From Vitis vinifera (Eukaryota; Streptophyta; Magnoliopsida; Vitales; Vitaceae), in NCBI RefSeq assembly GCF_030704535.1, contig NC_081821.1, forward strand, positions 6,711,001 to 6,775,000: a stretch of DNA of 64,000 nt. The letters are read 5' to 3'. This document shows, piece by piece, positions 49,450 to 61,700 of the stretch. Position numbers and translations under genes: made by a program. The notes below the pieces were generated by a model that saw nothing but the letters and a program-made list of their open reading frames with translations, ran no database searches and was not told the DNA's origin. Numbering within the stretch: position 1 is the stretch's first letter; each line of letters starts with the position of its first letter.

Positions 49450-50640
49450 AAATACTAAACTTATTACTTCATGATTTAAGTTATTTTTAGGTTTAAGTTA
49501 TTCTTAAATTATTGACTTACAACTTATTACTTATTTAAATATCAAGATTGTTTTGTGAAGTTAACTTAAATTTTATTCTAAATAATCAAATCAACATATT
49601 TATCCCTCATTAATTTAATTAACATTTATATTTTTATTAATCTCAAGCAATCAAGATATTTGTTAAATATTCATATTTGAAATTGTTAGAAAAATTGACT
49701 AATTCAATTTAAAGTAATCACCCTTGAGGAGGAAGAGGAAGAAGGGGAAGGTGAATAGGGTGATGGTCTCTTTTTGCAAATTTAAATTATATGAATACAA
49801 GAAACAATTATGTACAAATATATAATAAAATAATATAAAGATGGTTACATATAAAATAAAATAGTAGAGAAGAGATAATGCAAACACAAGATTTTTATAG
49901 TAATTCGATGCAAACCGACTTACGTCTATTTTCCTCTAGTTTCAATCCAAAACTTGAAGTTTCACTAATTCAAGACTTCTAAACTATCTTGGATAACCAT
50001 TTTTTTTTTTTTTTTTGCTTAAAACCTTTTAAATAAGTTTGGAAAAACATTTGACACAATGTTTTAGTTGAAAATATGAAATCATTTAATTTTAAAATAT
50101 TTAAAACAAAATAACTTTTTGATGGTTTTGGTGCGCAAGTATATAATGAAAAACCTAGTGTACCAATAATCTTATAAAGAGATCTTATGAAAATTAAATT
50201 TTGAAAAACATTTTTCTTTGAGGTTTTCTATTTCATATTGATTTCCTTTGGTTTGATTTTGTCTTTGTGATTATCACTCTGAAAATCATATTGTCTAGTC
50301 ACTCTTGAAATATAATAATTAGTTTCAATCCTTATTTTGTTATCATCAAAACCGAGATTAATAAAACCTTGATTTCATATAAATGTTATAAAAATATGAG
50401 ATAATTACAAAAATATTTACTATGAAAGATATGCAGTGAATGTAAAGTCATAATTATAAAATATATTTTCACTAAATATGAATAAATGAGGTAAAAGATA
50501 TCTGAGATTAAAAATAAGATAACTATTTTGGCTTAATACTTAAAGTTATTTTTAATTTTAAGTTGTGATATTAAATTATTTTATTAAATATATTTAACAT
50601 GCTCTATAACTTAAATTAAGTCATTAAGTTATATTAAATC
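49450..50640. mobile_element. Second MITE of the same family, split by solo LTR copy 3
   Basis: Sequence on both sides of 49684-50379 matches the interior of the MITE at 47474 (ACTTATTACTTATTTAAATA on the left; ACTTAAATTAAGTCATTAAG on the right). Its terminal repeats are eroded, so the limits are approximate. Confidence 0.45.
49684..50379 (+). mobile_element. Internally deleted solo LTR, copy 3
   Basis: Starts TGTTAGAAAAATTGACTAA and ends near GATTTCATA. The flanks GAAAT and TAAAT are a 4-of-5 match as target duplication. At 696 bp it lacks the middle of the LTR, including the ACCGGT array; the junction is near the T run at about 50000-50016. Confidence 0.7.
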
Positions 50641-50642
50641 GT

Positions 50643-50815
50643 TAAAGGTGTTTGATAAAACTTAATTATTATATAATGATTTAAGTTGATTTTAAATTAA
50701 AATATTCTAATTTTTTAAATTTAAAACTTAATACTTAATTTTTACTTTAAATATTAAATTATTTAATAAAATAAAATTAAAATTTATTCATCATCACCAT
50801 ATTTATTTATCTACA
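50643..50815. mobile_element. Left-end fragment of the same MITE family
   Basis: AAAGGTGTTTGATAAAACTT followed by family-typical interior, then loss of similarity after about 50815. Only one terminus is present. Confidence 0.5.
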
Positions 50816-51738
50816 CATACATACCTCATCCAGACTTAATGCTTAAGTATTTGAATTCCATCCAAACCATTAAAACACATGAAAGAAAGAAAGTTGTCTC
50901 ATATAGAGCACCAAGAGTCTCTCCTCTTCGCAACAAAACATGCATTACAATAAACCACACAAAATCTCAACTTAAAGGGGCACTACTCTCACCCATATCT
51001 CTTAACTAATATGGAGAATCGTGAATCATATAAAATGATGATTAAAAATTAATCGTCATCTAGAAAAATAACAAAACTTTATTTCATGGATAGATAATAA
51101 AATCCGATCTCATCCAATAAACAATTTAGATGATAAATATGTCAAAATTTCATACTAAATCGATAAGATAGCATCGGAATATATAAGAGATGTTTTAAAA
51201 GCCTAAAAATAAGCTTAATTGATCGTATTTAATCAGGTTAAAATAAAATAGCTTAATGCATAATATTGATATGTAGACAGACAATCACTAAAATACCCAA
51301 CAAGATACTCTCTCACAATAATCATTACAATTTTTTTTCTTTGAACGCTTTTGTTATTTATATATACAATAATATACTTATGAAAAACAATATGTAACAA
51401 GGAAAACAAAAAAATTCCAATATATATGGATGACAATAAGAAAAGACAATAAAAATACGAAAGATAAATTCCAAATTTGGAGCTAAAGTTAAAGTTAAAA
51501 GAATATCAATTTTGTAGGAATTCTGACAAATTCCATCCACATCATTGAATTAAAACAATTATTAGAACTTTATCATTTAACAAATAAAATCTAAACCATC
51601 CAAAGAATTATTTTGTCTTTATCTAAAGGCCACATTGAAGTTATGATATATTTAAGAAAAAAATAAAATATGTCAATAATTTTCATATCTTATTTAAACT
51701 AACAAGAAAATTTCACATAAATTTAAGAGTATAATTTA
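50816..51738. other. AT-rich intergenic DNA
   Basis: No gene or element boundary recognised. Short minus-strand frames here are A/T-driven and have no family resemblance. Confidence 0.45.
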
Positions 51739-52127
51739 TTAGGTATTTGATAAAATTATAATTAAGTTATTGACTTAAAACTTATTACTTTATTTTTACT
51801 TTACGTATTAAAATTGTTTGATAACATTAATTTAAAATTTATCATAAATAATCAAATTGACATATTTACCCCCATATATTATAATTAGGGTAAATGAGAT
51901 CAAGTAATAATAAACGTCATAAAATAGTAAAAAAAATCATTGAAATAATCAAGATAACTGAAGATAAAAAGATAAAATAAAAACATGAATACAAAATTAA
52001 GTTAATTATTTTTAATAATTATTTAAAATTATTTTTGACTTTATCAAATATACGTAATTTATTTAATGACTTAAATTAAATTATTAAATCATTTTAAATT
52101 ATTAAATTGATTTACCAAATATTTATT
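51739..52127. mobile_element. Complete MITE of the GGTATTTGATAAA family
   Basis: About 390 bp with imperfect terminal inverted repeats (TTAGGTATTTGATAAA at the left; reverse complement of the right end ATAAATATTTGGTAAA) and the family interior (TTATTGACTTAAAACTTATT). This is the only uninterrupted copy in the cluster. Confidence 0.6.
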
Positions 52128-52329
52128 TAATATGAAAAATGCACTTTTCACGTTTATGGTAATTATTCAAATTAATTAATTTATTTATAAGAAAGCCATT
52201 TTGTTTTGGTGGATGTATATATATATATATATATTTTTTTTTTTTATTTGAATGTTTTAATCATACATGGCAAAAAAATTTCGATTGATTAAACTTTATC
52301 GTCCACGTAAATATTTTTTTTATTACGAA

Positions 52330-52809
52330 TAAAACAACAACAATGCTAAAAGTGAGATTCGCTGTAGGGCTCACAGCACATCAGTAAGAGGCATCTCAGT
52401 GCCAGCATGGCAACATCAAAACAACATCCCCTGAGCGCCGCGAGTTTCACGCACCGAAGTCGGGGAAGGTCGTCACGCGCTGATTTGAGCGTGAGCTTCT
52501 AAGTTTAGGTAGGAGGGCACATGGGTACTTTCACCATGCGTCGGAAAAAAGAATCTGCACACTTGGAATCGAAGTAACTGCACCTTGATTGCATCGCAAA
52601 TCGGTCGCGCCAATAACGCTTGCTCACTGTGATCCCCCCCTCTCGGCCCTCCGATCCGACTTACTCTCTTGATCTGTCTTATCAAGTTTAGAATCCCGGT
52701 CAAAATCAAACAATCTGGCGGCAGAGAAGAGGGCTTCACGTGTACTAGAATGAGACCTCCCACTCATTATCATTTTCCTTTATTTCATCTCTAATTCCAA
52801 AAATTATAG
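52330..52809 (+). promoter_or_regulatory. GC-richer promoter region of the IQD gene
   Basis: Base composition shifts from very AT-rich to GC-richer just upstream of the IQD leader. A 96-residue minus-strand frame here shows no domain, and I do not call it a gene. Confidence 0.5.
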
Positions 52810-54551
52810 ACATTTTCTCTCATCAACGGTAGGAGTACAGAGTATGCGTAGAAGAAGCAAAGGAAATATTGATGGATCTCTTCATCACATTTTCTTGATT
52901 TGCAAGCTCACTCCACTCATGGTACATTTGGCTTTTGATTTTTCATTTTTTTCTCACTTTATTTTACGCTTTCTCTCCTTTATTTTCTATCATTTTCTTC
53001 TGATTCTTTGATGTTTTCCTCCGCTGTGTTCGGAGCCCAGGCATGGTAGATTTCGTCCTTGGAAGGACTACATTTGTCTGGTAAGTTCCAGATCTGACTC
53101 TGTCTTAGCTCATGTGTCTCAATTCCTGTGTTATTTCTTCACTTTCCTTCCTGATCTATTACTGTTTGGTTGCTGAAGAAAATGTAGGAAAATGAAAGGA
53201 ACTTTGAATTCACTTGGTATTTAAGATATCTTGTAAGGAAAACGTGCAGCTCAACATATTAATATTTTTCAAATACGTTTCCTCAGAAACTGAACCGAGC
53301 ATTAGTTTTGTTTTGGTGTGTGCAGCAGTTCTAGTGCTCGTTTGGTTTACAGATCTTGGCCAGCTCTATGGCTTCGTAATCTTTGAATTCTGTTTTAGTT
53401 CTTTTTCGTTTTCTTTTCATTGTTTATTAGTTCTATCTGGTTTTGTGTCTGTTTGGGTTGTGGTATTGAGTTGGTTGAAATTACTGTATTATTTATATGT
53501 AAGGCATACCCCGATCAAACTAACAAAGTGTCGTAATTTCTTTATTCTAAAGTTTTTTACATGGCTATTGCCTACTTGAAATGGGCCGGAAGATTTAGGT
53601 CCATGTAGTTGGATATTCGACCGGTTGAGAGCCATATGATGCATAGTGATTCCTATATGTGTTGTGGACTAGTAACTACATCTTGCTGAGTGTCTGGATT
53701 TGAATATTTTGCATGATAATTTCTTGATGACTTTTCCTTTTTGCTTTTATGACTTTTGCTTGCTTGTGTTTTTATTAACTTGTACAAAGTTTTCAGATAA
53801 TATTTTGTTTGGTGTAGGCCGTGCCATCTTTTGTTCTTCTTGCAAGTGATTTCCCAAGAAACATTGGAAACAATTTGCACAAGTGTTCTATTGGCTAACA
53901 ATACAACAGTAAAGGGGCTCATTTTTGTATTTTATTTTTATTTATCTAAATGCTGGTAGACATTGTAATTAATATTTTTATAGGATAATGAGATAAAACA
54001 TAGCTAGTGATAGTGATATAACTATCAAAAAACCTAATAACACACTCCTTTCTTTCTAACTAATTAAATGTGTATACTTAAAGGACGCACTGGACATCAT
54101 ATAACACTTGTTGATAACTTCAACTAAGAATGCAGACAATTATGAGTCTTGCATGACTATTTTTCAAAAATTCTGTTTAAAGGAGCAAAGTGTAATATGA
54201 GGTATTGGGACCCCTAGGATACAAGGTATAAGCTTTAACAATGAGGCATTAGCATCAGGATCTCAAACAATTGAATGGTTGCAACTCTAATTAGTTAAAT
54301 GACAATGAGTAAAACTGTAAAAGGTGGATCATTGAGATTTATAATAATGAATTATACATGCATATAGAAACTAAGCCAATGATTCTATAATTATTAAAAA
54401 GAGAAAGAAGAGCTGTAACAATTGTTGCAGTTGGTTTTGAATTTATTCCAAGAAATGATTCTGTATTTGGGCTCACTAGCACTGATTTCTATCAACACCA
54501 ACTGCAAAATTATTCAATATATGATACTACATAGCAAGACATAAATTTTTA

Positions 54552-54768
54552 GATTCACTAGACAAATCGAATAAAGTGTAAGAGTATAGCCTAGTGGAAT
54601 AAAACCATATTTAAGAACTAGTTTCCTTAGCAAGAGAAATATAAGTGATAAGTATGTTTAGATTCACTAGCAAAAAGAAATGAAAGTTTTAGAGAATAGC
54701 CTAATGGAAGAGAACAGTATTTGCAAGCTAGTTTTGTTGGCAAGAGAAATGTAAGTGGGCACAGTGCA
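54552..54768. repeat. Diverged tandem duplication, ~109 bp period
   Basis: GATTCACTAG at 54552 recurs at 54661, and both units contain TAGCCTA(G/A)TGGAA and GCAAGAGAAAT(A/G)TAAGTG at matching offsets. Confidence 0.7.
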
Positions 54769-55194
54769 TGGGTCTACTTATCAAAACTTAAAGTGAAAGC
54801 CTCAAGGATGTTCCTTCCAAACTTTGAAAGGAGATCTTCAAGTCATTCTTGAAATACAGTCACTGGATTGTTGCTTAGGCATGTTGGTTCCTCCTTGTGC
54901 AGGAAATTATATAGGGCCTAGTATGTGGGTGCACAGAACTGTATGTCTAGGATTTAATCCTCTGCCATGTGGACTTGTGTAACATTAGAATTTTTCTTGG
55001 ATTGATCATGGGAACATTGTTAAGTATTGGTAGTTTGGATTGACCTAAAGGCATGGAGAGTGAAGGTCTCAAATACAATTTTAGGGTTTTTAAAAATTAA
55101 TTAATGTGTTAATCAAATCCCTGTTAATTACTTCCTATTCATGCAACTACCATAACATATAGAGTAATTAAGAAGGAAAATTAGAAAGCATGTA

Positions 55195-55360
55195 GTGTGA
55201 AGGAATTGTTTTTGTGTATCCCTCTGCTTTGTTTGGCCTTTTGGCGCCTTTGTATATGCTATGTATACTTTTGTGCTCCCTTTTATTAGATATTATTAAT
55301 ATATTGATTCTTTGCCTATCAAAAAAAAGAAAAAAAAAAAAGAAAGGAAGAAAGAAAGAA
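55195..55360 (+). mobile_element. LINE 3' tail in a leader intron of the IQD gene
   Basis: TTTGGCGCCTTTGTATATGC followed by an A-rich run resembles the 3' ends of plant LINEs, as also seen at about 38900-38955. It is strongly 5'-truncated, and no clear target duplication was found. Confidence 0.5.
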
Positions 55361-55781
55361 AAAGATTATAGAGAAAGCAAGGCACCAAGGAGAACCCCAA
55401 ATGGGAAAAAAATCCCATGGGAAAAATCATGTTCAAATCTAATCCACTATAAACTTTTGTTATGGGTACAAGAATATTGATTTGGCCAACTTCCACATCT
55501 TATTTGGTCCATTATAATCTTTACTAGTTAAGTGCAAATTTGGATAGTGTGTGTGATTCTTGTTTCATTTATCATAGAATTCCAACAGAAAAAAAAAAAG
55601 GAAAAGAAAAAATGAATAGTGTGTGTGATTCTTTTTTCATTTATCATTTTGGTTGCATGTCACTAGTTGGTTAAGTTTCATTTCTCATTTTGCTTTTATG
55701 TAAATTTGAGCTGTAATCATATGAAATAATGCAGGGAGGGGAGTGCAGGCTTTTGTGATTTTATATTGCAGTATTCCTACA

Positions 55782-58700
55782 ATGGGCAAATCACCAGGAA
55801 AATGGATCAAGACCCTACTTTTTGGAAAGAAAGCATCCAAATCTAATTTTTCAAAAGGAAGAGAGGTATTTGTAAATTGATCACTACACAGGTTACCTGG
55901 TCTGTCATAGATTTGGCAGCAGCATAATATTCATTCTGCACTACTGCAAATCTTGATACAGAAGATATGACCCAATAAATTTTATTTTTTATTCAGACTT
56001 TATTCTGAACTCAGTACCTGATTAATGACATCAAAATATATTTTATGTTGGTCTGGTGGTTTTCAAGGCTGTATTAGTAAATGATAAAATGCCTCACTTC
56101 AAAATTAAGCTTCACGTTATCTCACATTTTTTTACGTTTACACTAACTGGGGATTTTAGTGCATGTTAGCATCATAATTTCAATGACTGGAAGCTGATGT
56201 TGCTTGTAGACAACCATATTTCAGTTGTGACTTCATCCAGTTCTGCATCATTCAGTGTGCAGCTAACTTCTACCATTGGCTTTGGTTTAAATATCAACAA
56301 TTGTAAAAATTACTACTAGAAATTTAAACTTCTGGTAACTATCAGTTTAATAAGACCAGCATTTTCTCATAGACATTTTTCTGCATGATATGTACAAGTT
56401 TAGCAGTCCTTTTATTTCATACAAGTATCATTCTACTCCTATGGAGTTGTTTTAACTAAACAAGCGGATTCAATTTGATGTTAACCTGCTTGCATCTGTA
56501 TTAAGATTATTAAATATACAAGTTCTAATTGATAGTTTGATCCTAATGTGAAGAAAGTTGCAAATGAGAGAGAAGTGTGGGTTGCTGCCAAGGCACCAGA
56601 AGCTGACTTGGGTTTGGATCCTCTTGTGGCATCAGAGGCTCCTAATATTATTGACAAAAATGAGATGTTAGAATTTGAGAACAGGGAAGCTTCTGCGGGT
56701 GGAATATTGTCTGGGGATCTGGATGCAGATATTCAAGGGTGCAGACAACTCAGTACACTAAATAATCCTGAAAGGATAAGACAGGAGCGAGCTGCTACAA
56801 AGGCCCAGGCTGCTTTTAGGGGTTATCTGGTAAATTTCTATTGCTGGAATTGCTGCTAATTTGATTGATGGACAAGCAACACAAAATGAAAACTGCTGTA
56901 GTTTTTTTCCGTCTTGGGTATGGTGGTGCAACATCCCTCCTATTTGTAGGGATTGGATGGGATATGGATCTGACTTCTAATGCAATCCACAGCCTGCTCA
57001 AAATGGGAAGTGATAGTACTAGCACTTACATAAATCTCATTCTATGTTTTGGAATTTTATTTTTTTTTGACTCCACATGTTTACTGTTGTTTATGCAAAA
57101 ATTGTTTTTCTATTCCTTGCTCATCTGTGAAATCAAATCTCATGGGCTCAATTGACCTATTGGGTGATAGGGGTGCAACTTGGGTGGGTTGGCTTTGACC
57201 CAACCCAAAGCCAACCTGATCTTTGAATTGGCTTGAACAATTATTTTTAATATTTGGGTTGGGTTGGGTTGGGTAAAGTGTTAACAATCTGAATTCGATT
57301 TGGCTTGGGTTCAGGCTAATGCTCAAACAACTTGGCCGAACCCAATTTAAGATTTTGTTTTATTTATACTTAAATTATCCTATATAGTAATATTCACTTT
57401 TTGTTATTTTCTTTTAGATTTTTGTGGAAAAATATCTAATTATCTAAATCCCATGGGTTCAATTAACCTATTGGGTGATAGAGGTGCAACTTGGGTGGGT
57501 TGGCTTGACCCAACTCGAACCCAACCTGGCCTTTGAATGGGCTTGAATAATCATTTTTAATATTTGGGTTGGGTTGGGTAAGGTGTTAACAACCCCAATT
57601 CGATTTGGCTTGGGCTCAGGCTAAGATTCAAGCAACCTGAGCCTAACCTGAATCCAATTTAAGATTCTTTTATATTTATATTGAAATTTGGGGAAAAAAC
57701 CTTCTTGTGTGAGGGTTTGAACTTTGAACCATTACCCTTCGTTTTAGAAGGAAACCTGGTCACCACTCAACTGTCCAATTGATTTTTGCTCTTTTTTGCC
57801 TTATCTGAAAATAAATTAGTATTCTTGCCCCTCCCTCAACTTATTTTCTAGCTTCGTCACTGATCTCATTTTAGTTATTTTCTTTTAGATTTTTGAGGAA
57901 AAATAGCTAATTAGAATTATATCATATACTTTTTTATTTTCCCAAAAGGTATATGAAATTTATTTGAATTTAATTTTTACTTTTTTTATTATCTTGAAAA
58001 TTTGTCACCTTTATTATTTAAATTTGGTATAAATATATAGATTTTTTTAAAAAAACTTTGTGGAGTGGATTTTGAATATACAGCTTGATCAATCCAAATC
58101 TAATCTGACCAAAACTCAACCCGAGCTTAGAAATATGATATTAGGATGGGATTGGGTTGAGGGTTGAGTGTTTCATAATTCTGGTCCGCCTCAACCCACC
58201 CAAATCGCAAACCTCTATTGGATGATGTAGCTTTCCAGTTCATAAAGCATTTTCTGGACTGTTTCTCATAACTCTTTATCCATGGAAAAGAACGATAATA
58301 CTGAATGATAAGTCTAATCTTTTTCTCTCTTCATCCAATATGTGCCACCTGAATCTCTTTCTTTCCCTTGAGTCTTTCGAGTGTAGATGTGGGCCTACTA
58401 GGGTCATCTGACTGCCTGCATGTTTCCTGTTTGAAAACCACATGCAGGGGTATAGCTTCTCAACTTGTAAATTGTTTTTCAGAGAGGATTTCCTAGGGAA
58501 GAGCAGCTTCCTCCAGCTTCCTTTACTGCCTCAGATATTATAATGTTTAATATACATCAGTAGTTGTACTAGAATTTTAGCTGTTTGGTCACTTCCACCA
58601 AACATCTGGCCCTGATTGTTTGTATTTATCATGCTGAATGAGTTCTGACCATATGTAATATCTTATGCTTGACAATTAGTTCATTTACTTTTTTTCTTCC

Positions 58701-61700
58701 AGTCCATTGTCTTAATATCTATAATAGTGAAAACTTTACCTGCCCTGATGTAAGCTTACTGTGTGAAGGCTCGCCGTGCATTTCGGGCCCTCAAAGGGAT
58801 AATAAGGTTGCAGGCTCTTATCCGTGGCCACTTGGTGAGGAGACAAGCTATTTGTACCTTATACTGTATGCTGGGAATTGTCAAGATACAGGCCCTTGCT
58901 CGTGGAAGAAGGATCAGGCATTCTGAACTTGGCCTCAGAGTCAATAAGAAATGCATTCAAGTGAAACCTCTGGTAATTTCTTGAGTGACAATGCCAGCAA
59001 TCAATTTTGAATCATAGTTCTTCTTTTCATATTTCTTATTATCAGAACAAGGTACTATAAGTGAAGCCGCTCACCCTTGTAATCTCTGCTTGAAAAATTT
59101 GAACAATCTAATTTGATAAGAATTGATGTGATCCTGAATCTTTGGATCATGCTACTTTTAATAAGGTAGGATCTTTCAACTATAAGGTACCTATTTTCTA
59201 TTTGAATAATGATACATGCAGCAGAAACTATATGAGATGATAAAGGAACCTGAGTACAGGCACCCTTTTGAAATATGGACATCATTATTATATATTGTAA
59301 CCAAAGGTATTGAATTATCTTCTTGGTTCTACCTTTCAATTTACCCAAATATGGACAATTAAAATTCCTTTAATAGGAATAAGAGGTGGACATACAAGTT
59401 GAGGAATCCAGGCATCTTGTAAATATATGGTTTTATTGATAAAGATCAAATTGTATCTGGTTTCCTTGGCTGCTCATCACTTAGGAAGACCCCCATGCCT
59501 AGGTGGCACTTAGATTCATTGGCCATGCTGATTTGTTCCCTTAATGAACATACTATGATATATCTATGTTAAATTTTGTACTCTGCTGGGTGATTGAATA
59601 GCCAGCATAAGAACTTAAAGCAAATTCTTACATAGGATACTCCAAGTAGTTAGGATAGGGCCTTCTTGAGTAAGATATGGAATGCATTTAGTTCCAAGTG
59701 AGTACATTATATCTCTATCACAGAGTTAAACCAGCTGATTTGCCACATGCTTCTATTTACCAATTTCTTTATATTTTTCTCTATCAGAAGGGCAAGCTTG
59801 GGGATCCTGCTGGAGTTAGCTCATCCACACAAATAGCAAAGCGAACCGCAAATGCTTTTGTTCATAAGGTGAGCTCTGGATCATGTCATGTCCATGGATG
59901 CAGGCGTGGAAATTTCTATATTCTGAAATAGACAAAAACAGAGCTAGCATAATAGTATGTGATACTTTAAAAGATGAGATATACTTTGTCCATTGTGCTT
60001 TTATCATATCCTGTAGGGGCTTATTAGCCTACAATTGTTCTCTTCCATGCATCGTGATCTGAAAATTAAGCCTGGCCTTGGAAACATGTGCCCCAATCTG
60101 ATTTCCATAGTTATAGAATTACGTTCCAGAATAAGTAAGATTTCACATAGGCTTTTGAGGAATTTATGCTTGGAAAAGGGTTGTAGTTTGTTTTTGTGTT
60201 TTGTGCATGAGGAATGGGCTTGCTTAACAAATACTTGAAAATTTTTCATATGGTCTTGGCACACACTAACCAGTGGTTGAGACCTGTACCTTAGTTCCAA
60301 CTTCTTATTTTTACTTGGAACCTTCAGAGACTGAGTAGTACCAAACCATTTCTGATGCTCAAGGTTTCAATGCCATAATAGTAGAATTAATTCAAGTTTA
60401 GTGTCATTGAAACCTAATACAGCAAGGGATATAATTTTATTTGTTATGGCATCCTGGCTAAAATTTTAAGTAGCTTTATTCCATCCTTGAATCATATGGT
60501 AATCCGTGGGTTGCTCAATGCTGTGTCTAAGCACATCATATTCTTGGGATTCACTATAAGGTTAATAAGAAATAAGCCTTTAGAGCCCATTTGAGATTGA
60601 TCCTAGGAGGATTAGAAATACTACATAATACTTAAAAAGCACTTTTCTTACCAAAATTAGGTATTTAGAAAAAGTTTGATAAACACTTCTAAGAATCTAG
60701 AGAACCACTTTTAAGAATCTAGATAATCACTAGTTCTTTTACCCATTTTTTGAAAACCATTTTTGGACTTTATAAAAACATTTCTAATAGAAGTATTATT
60801 GACAAAAGCACTACAGGCTAAAAGTGCTTTCAGTTTATAACTAATAAAAAATACATAGATTTCAATTTCAGTTTTGTCATTTGATTGAAACTACTTATTT
60901 TGTTGCTTTAGCTTCTTGCTTCATCTCCCACTGTGATGCCTCTACACCTTCAATATGATTCTGCTGAACCAAATTCAGACTTCTATTGGTTGCAATGCTG
61001 GTCAGCATCCCACTTCTGGAAACCGATTCCCCAACCAAGGCAAGTTCCTGACTCAAAATCCCAGAAAAAGCAGGGTAACCCTCTAGCTATAGAAACTGAA
61101 ACAGGTAGGCCCAAGCGCAGTGTCAGAAGGATCCCTGCTATGAATGTTGACAGTGTCTCAGCCCAATCAACCACTGAATTTGAGAAACCCAAGCGCAACT
61201 TCAAGAAACTTTCAAGCCGTCCAGCAGACCCAGTACTGGAACATCCACAAAATGAGCTTGAAAAAGTTAAACGTAATTTGAGAAAAGTTCATAACCCAGT
61301 TGTGGAGAGCTCTGCCCAGCCGGGCAATGAAACTGAGAAACCAAAGCAAAGTATGGAAAAGATGTCGAGCACTCCAGGACATGATGTTTTGGAGCAGAGC
61401 ATGGGTGATTCTGCAGAGAAGATGAACATGGAGACACCTGTGACGGTGTCCAAACTGCCTGAAGTAGAAACAACAACAGAACCACCGGCGGTGATATGGG
61501 TGAATGAGGCATCGGATTCATTACACAATGATCAAACTGTAGTTGAGTTACAGCCGGTAGAGAACAGTGGAAAAGATGAAAATATTCCTGTGGCAAATGA
61601 GGAATTGAGCTCTAAGGAGGATGCTATTAGCAATGAAAACCAAAAATCAAGCAGGAAAGCTTCTATTCCAGCAAAGCCAGAACGTGCAGAAAATGGGCTA

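Larger units (their letters stand above)
52810..55781 (+). other. 5' untranslated exons and introns of the IQD gene
   Basis: Likely leader exons are about 52810-52921 (donor CATG|GTACAT) and 53041-53080 (acceptor GAGCCCAG, donor TCTG|GTAAGT). The coding exon begins at 55772 after TTATATTGCAG. The second leader exon contains an ATG at 53043 that is in frame with the main start (see findings). The long second intron contains a diverged 109 bp duplication and a LINE tail. Confidence 0.55.

Noticed and set aside
52473..52763. 96-residue minus-strand frame in the GC-richer IQD promoter
   Set aside because: No known motif, no splice partners and a position just upstream of the IQD leader; it is more likely open by base composition.
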